17,479 nucleotides of DNA, from assembly GCA_017405115.1 (NCBI GenBank), contig JAFRBA010000279.1, positions 1-17,479 of the forward strand, in the 5' to 3' direction. This stretch comes from Kiritimatiellia bacterium. Lineage in GTDB: Bacteria; Verrucomicrobiota; Kiritimatiellia; RFP12; UBA1067. Position 1 is the first letter of the stretch. Each line of letters begins with the position of its first letter. Made by a program: the position numbers and the translations under genes. Of this stretch, positions 15,319 through 17,479 are shown in pieces. The notes below the pieces were generated by a model, which searched no databases, had not been told where the DNA came from, and saw only the letters and a program-made list of their open reading frames with translations.

Positions 15319-17479
15319 ATGAATATTGCGGCGGCAACATCCGCGGCCGGGCTCTGCCTGGCCGCCGTATCGACAGGCGGCCTCGAAGCCGCCACTGCGT
15401 TCGACGACATGGCCGAGCCGCGCGTGGCCGTGGCCCGCACCGCGGCTCCCGTCGTGGACGGCTCGATCGGGGAGAAAGAGTGGAGGGACGCGGTGCGGAT
15501 GGTCGGCCTGTGCTTCTACCGCAGGCGCGACGTCTTCCCCGCCGAGGCGTCCTTCATGCTTAAGCAGGACGGCGAGAAGGTCTATGTCGCCGGTCGGTGC
15601 GTAGTCCCGCCAGACGGCCTCGTCAGGAAGGTGATGGCCCGCCCTCGGAACACGGATGCCTTTGCCGACGACTGCTTCGAGCTCGTGTTCATCGACGACG
15701 TGGAGGCCAAGAATTCGCGCGCATCGCACCTCATAGCCAACTTCAACGGCGCCTTGCGCGCCGCGCGTCTCGTCAACGGCAGGAGCGAGAGCTGGAAGGC
15801 ATGGCAGAGCGTCGAGACGAAGTCGTCTGAGAGGGACGGATTCTGGGAGTTCGAGGTTTCGGTTCCCTTCGCCGACGTCGGCTTCACCCCCGGCAACTCG
15901 CGTCGCCATGCGATACGCGTCTGCCGCGACTGGTGGCGTGCGGACGACTCCGACTACGCGGTGCAGACGAGCTGGTCGCAGGCGGACGGGCCGTTTCTCT
16001 CGGTAGCCCGCGCGCCCCGCGTGGCGTTTGTCGACGATGCGCCTGTCGTGAGGTGCGAGAGCCTTGCGCCCGACGCGTCGGGTGCCAGCTATGTGGCCGA
16101 GTTCTCGGTCCTGAATCCGGGGAAGACCGCCGTCACCGTCGACTGCCACCTTCGCGGCGTGCCTGTCAATTCGCAGCCCGGCGAGAGACGCGAGGTGATT
16201 CGCCTGGAAGCCGGAGAAAGAAAGAGCCTCTCGCTCAAGGCCCCCGTTCTCGACGACGAGAAGGTCTCCTTCTCGGCGACTTTCGTGCGGACATCGGACA
16301 GCCTGCCGCTCTACGTGCGGCGCTTCGACTTCGCGCCCAACGAGCCCAGGATCCGCTTCCGCTCGCCAGGGTCGAAGGGCGAGGCCTCGCTTCGCTTTGC
16401 CTACTTCCCAAGCTACAACCGGGCGCGAGTTGCGGTGGACCTGGCCGGATGCGCCGACAGGGAGAAGGTGACGGCGCTCAGACTGTGCGTGCGCGACACG
16501 TCGGGCGCGGAGCTTGCAGACATCCCCCTCGGGAAGGGCGCGGCGGTCGACCGAGTCGTCGACATGCCGGACCTGGCAGCCTGCACGCGCAGAACCGGCA
16601 AGGACGACTATGTCGCCGTCCTGGTCGCTGACGGGGCACCCGGCATCAAGGCGGAACGGCCGTTCAAGCGAGGCGTCTTCGACTGGGAGGGGAACAGGCT
16701 TGGCCTTTCCGATTCCATCCCCGACCCGTTCATTCCCGTCAAGCGCGAGGGAGACCACGTCAAGGTCGTGCTGCGCGACCACACGATCGGGCCCCTCGGT
16801 CTCTGGGAGCAGGTCAAGGCCGCAAGCAAGGATGTCCTTGCCGGGCCGATGCGCATCGTGTCCGCCTCGACGTCTGAGCCGATTAGTCTTCCCACGGCCT
16901 CGGCGTCGTCAGACTGGGATGTCGACGGTCTGATGGACTGGCGGCTGACGCTTAAGCCCGGCCACTACGAGCCGATGAAGCTCGTCGTCCCGGTCAGGGG
17001 CGAAATCGCGAAGCTGTACCATTCATGCGCCGACGGCATACGCTACAACCCGGCAGGCGCAATTCCGCCAGGCGTGGGCCGCGTGTGGGAATCGTCGACG
17101 CCGCCGCGCACCTCCATCGTCGGAAGCTATCTGCCGTACATATGGATCGGCGGCCCGCTGCGGGGCATCGCCGCCTTCGGAGAGAACGACAGCGGGTGGG
17201 AGACGGACGGCGAGACGCCATGCCAGGAGATCGTCCGCGAGAGGGACGGGTCGGTCTCGCTTGTCCTGAACCTGATCCAGAGGCCGGTGGACGTCAAGTC
17301 CGAGCGCACGATAAGGATCGGCTTCAGGGCGACGCCCGTCAAGCCGATGCAGCCGAACTGGCGGTCGCTTCCGCACGGCGTTCTGATGGCGAGCTGGTTC
17401 GTCTACGGCGTCTCGTCGACCGAACTCTCGCCATACGACGGCAAGGACGACTTTCTCCGCAAGATGGCAGAGGCCCGGC
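15319..17479 (+). CDS. Secreted CBM9-containing glycoside hydrolase-like protein (DUF6067/GH123-like), 3' end outside window
   Basis: The frame is open from ATG 15319 to the window edge: 720 codons with no stop. The start sits one base after the lpxK stop, behind a strong AGGAGG. The N-terminus (MNIAAATSAAGLCLAAVS) is a plausible signal peptide without a basic residue. A CBM9-like domain follows (about 38-225: APVVDGSIGEKEWRDAV, DDCFELVFID, FWEFEVSVPFADVGF), then an Ig-like beta region (about 237-340). The later part has LPYIWIGGPLRGIAAFGEND (about 605-624), then SGW, and GFRATPVKPMQPNWR (668-682). I associate these last two motifs with DUF6067 and GH123-like proteins, just before their TIM barrel. 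The barrel itself lies beyond the window, so activity and substrate cannot be judged. Location is probably periplasmic or extracellular. The family call is moderate; CBM9 plus hydrolase-like architecture is firmer. Confidence 0.7.
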   Translation, partial: MNIAAATSAAGLCLAAVSTGGLEAATAFDDMAEPRVAVARTAAPVVDGSIGEKEWRDAVRMVGLCFYRRRDVFPAEASFMLKQDGEKVYVAGRCVVPPDGLVRKVMARPRNTDAFADDCFELVFIDDVEAKNSRASHLIANFNGALRAARLVNGRSESWKAWQSVETKSSERDGFWEFEVSVPFADVGFTPGNSRRHAIRVCRDWWRADDSDYAVQTSWSQADGPFLSVARAPRVAFVDDAPVVRCESLAPDASGASYVAEFSVLNPGKTAVTVDCHLRGVPVNSQPGERREVIRLEAGERKSLSLKAPVLDDEKVSFSATFVRTSDSLPLYVRRFDFAPNEPRIRFRSPGSKGEASLRFAYFPSYNRARVAVDLAGCADREKVTALRLCVRDTSGAELADIPLGKGAAVDRVVDMPDLAACTRRTGKDDYVAVLVADGAPGIKAERPFKRGVFDWEGNRLGLSDSIPDPFIPVKREGDHVKVVLRDHTIGPLGLWEQVKAASKDVLAGPMRIVSASTSEPISLPTASASSDWDVDGLMDWRLTLKPGHYEPMKLVVPVRGEIAKLYHSCADGIRYNPAGAIPPGVGRVWESSTPPRTSIVGSYLPYIWIGGPLRGIAAFGENDSGWETDGETPCQEIVRERDGSVSLVLNLIQRPVDVKSERTIRIGFRATPVKPMQPNWRSLPHGVLMASWFVYGVSSTELSPYDGKDDFLRKMAEAR

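Overview
The window looks like chromosomal DNA from a high-GC, Gram-negative, rod-forming bacterium rich in carbohydrate-active enzymes. The best guess is an uncultured member of the Kiritimatiellota/Verrucomicrobiota (PVC group). This rests on very large secreted glycoside hydrolases with CBM9-like domains next to a Rod-complex operon, on LptD and LpxK (so an LPS-type outer membrane), and on protein style. No rRNA or database match was available, so the taxonomy is inference. All recognisable genes lie on the + strand.

Layout: (1) positions 2-268 are the 3' end of a gene, probably the C-terminal beta-sandwich of a glycoside hydrolase. (2) 269-760 is a lower-GC stretch holding the relic of an AAA+ ATPase/DUF4143 gene. 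Only its Walker B segment and its C-terminus survive, fused together. An imperfect inverted repeat precedes the relic. A 14-bp palindrome and a near-consensus sigma70 promoter follow it. (3) 761-4969 encodes a secreted protein of about 1402 residues with a CBM9-like domain, a second beta-sandwich, a GH42-like catalytic region and a trimerisation-like domain. (4) 4970-5101 holds a strong hairpin and a second good sigma70 promoter. (5) 5102 to beyond the right end is one gapless array: mreB, mreC, mreD, mrdA (PBP2), rodA, an RNase E/G gene, an lptD-like gene, lpxK and a second CBM9-containing secreted protein cut by the window edge. Neighbouring genes overlap or are one base apart, apart from an uncertain lpxK start.

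How it fits together: MreB/C/D with PBP2 and RodA form the elongasome that builds lateral peptidoglycan. An RNase E/G gene after mreBCD/mrdAB is a familiar arrangement. Here the array continues with LpxK (lipid A 4'-kinase) and an LptD-like LPS translocon, so cell-wall elongation and outer-membrane building probably share a transcript from the promoter at 5038-5066. The polysaccharide-degradation genes on both sides suggest a glycan-degrading lifestyle. I see no tRNA, rRNA, CRISPR array or intact mobile element. The points most worth a second look are the possible loss of the GH42 nucleophile in the 1402-residue protein, the divergent catalytic-loop motifs of RodA, the compact LptD N-terminal domain, the extended envelope operon and the ATPase relic.
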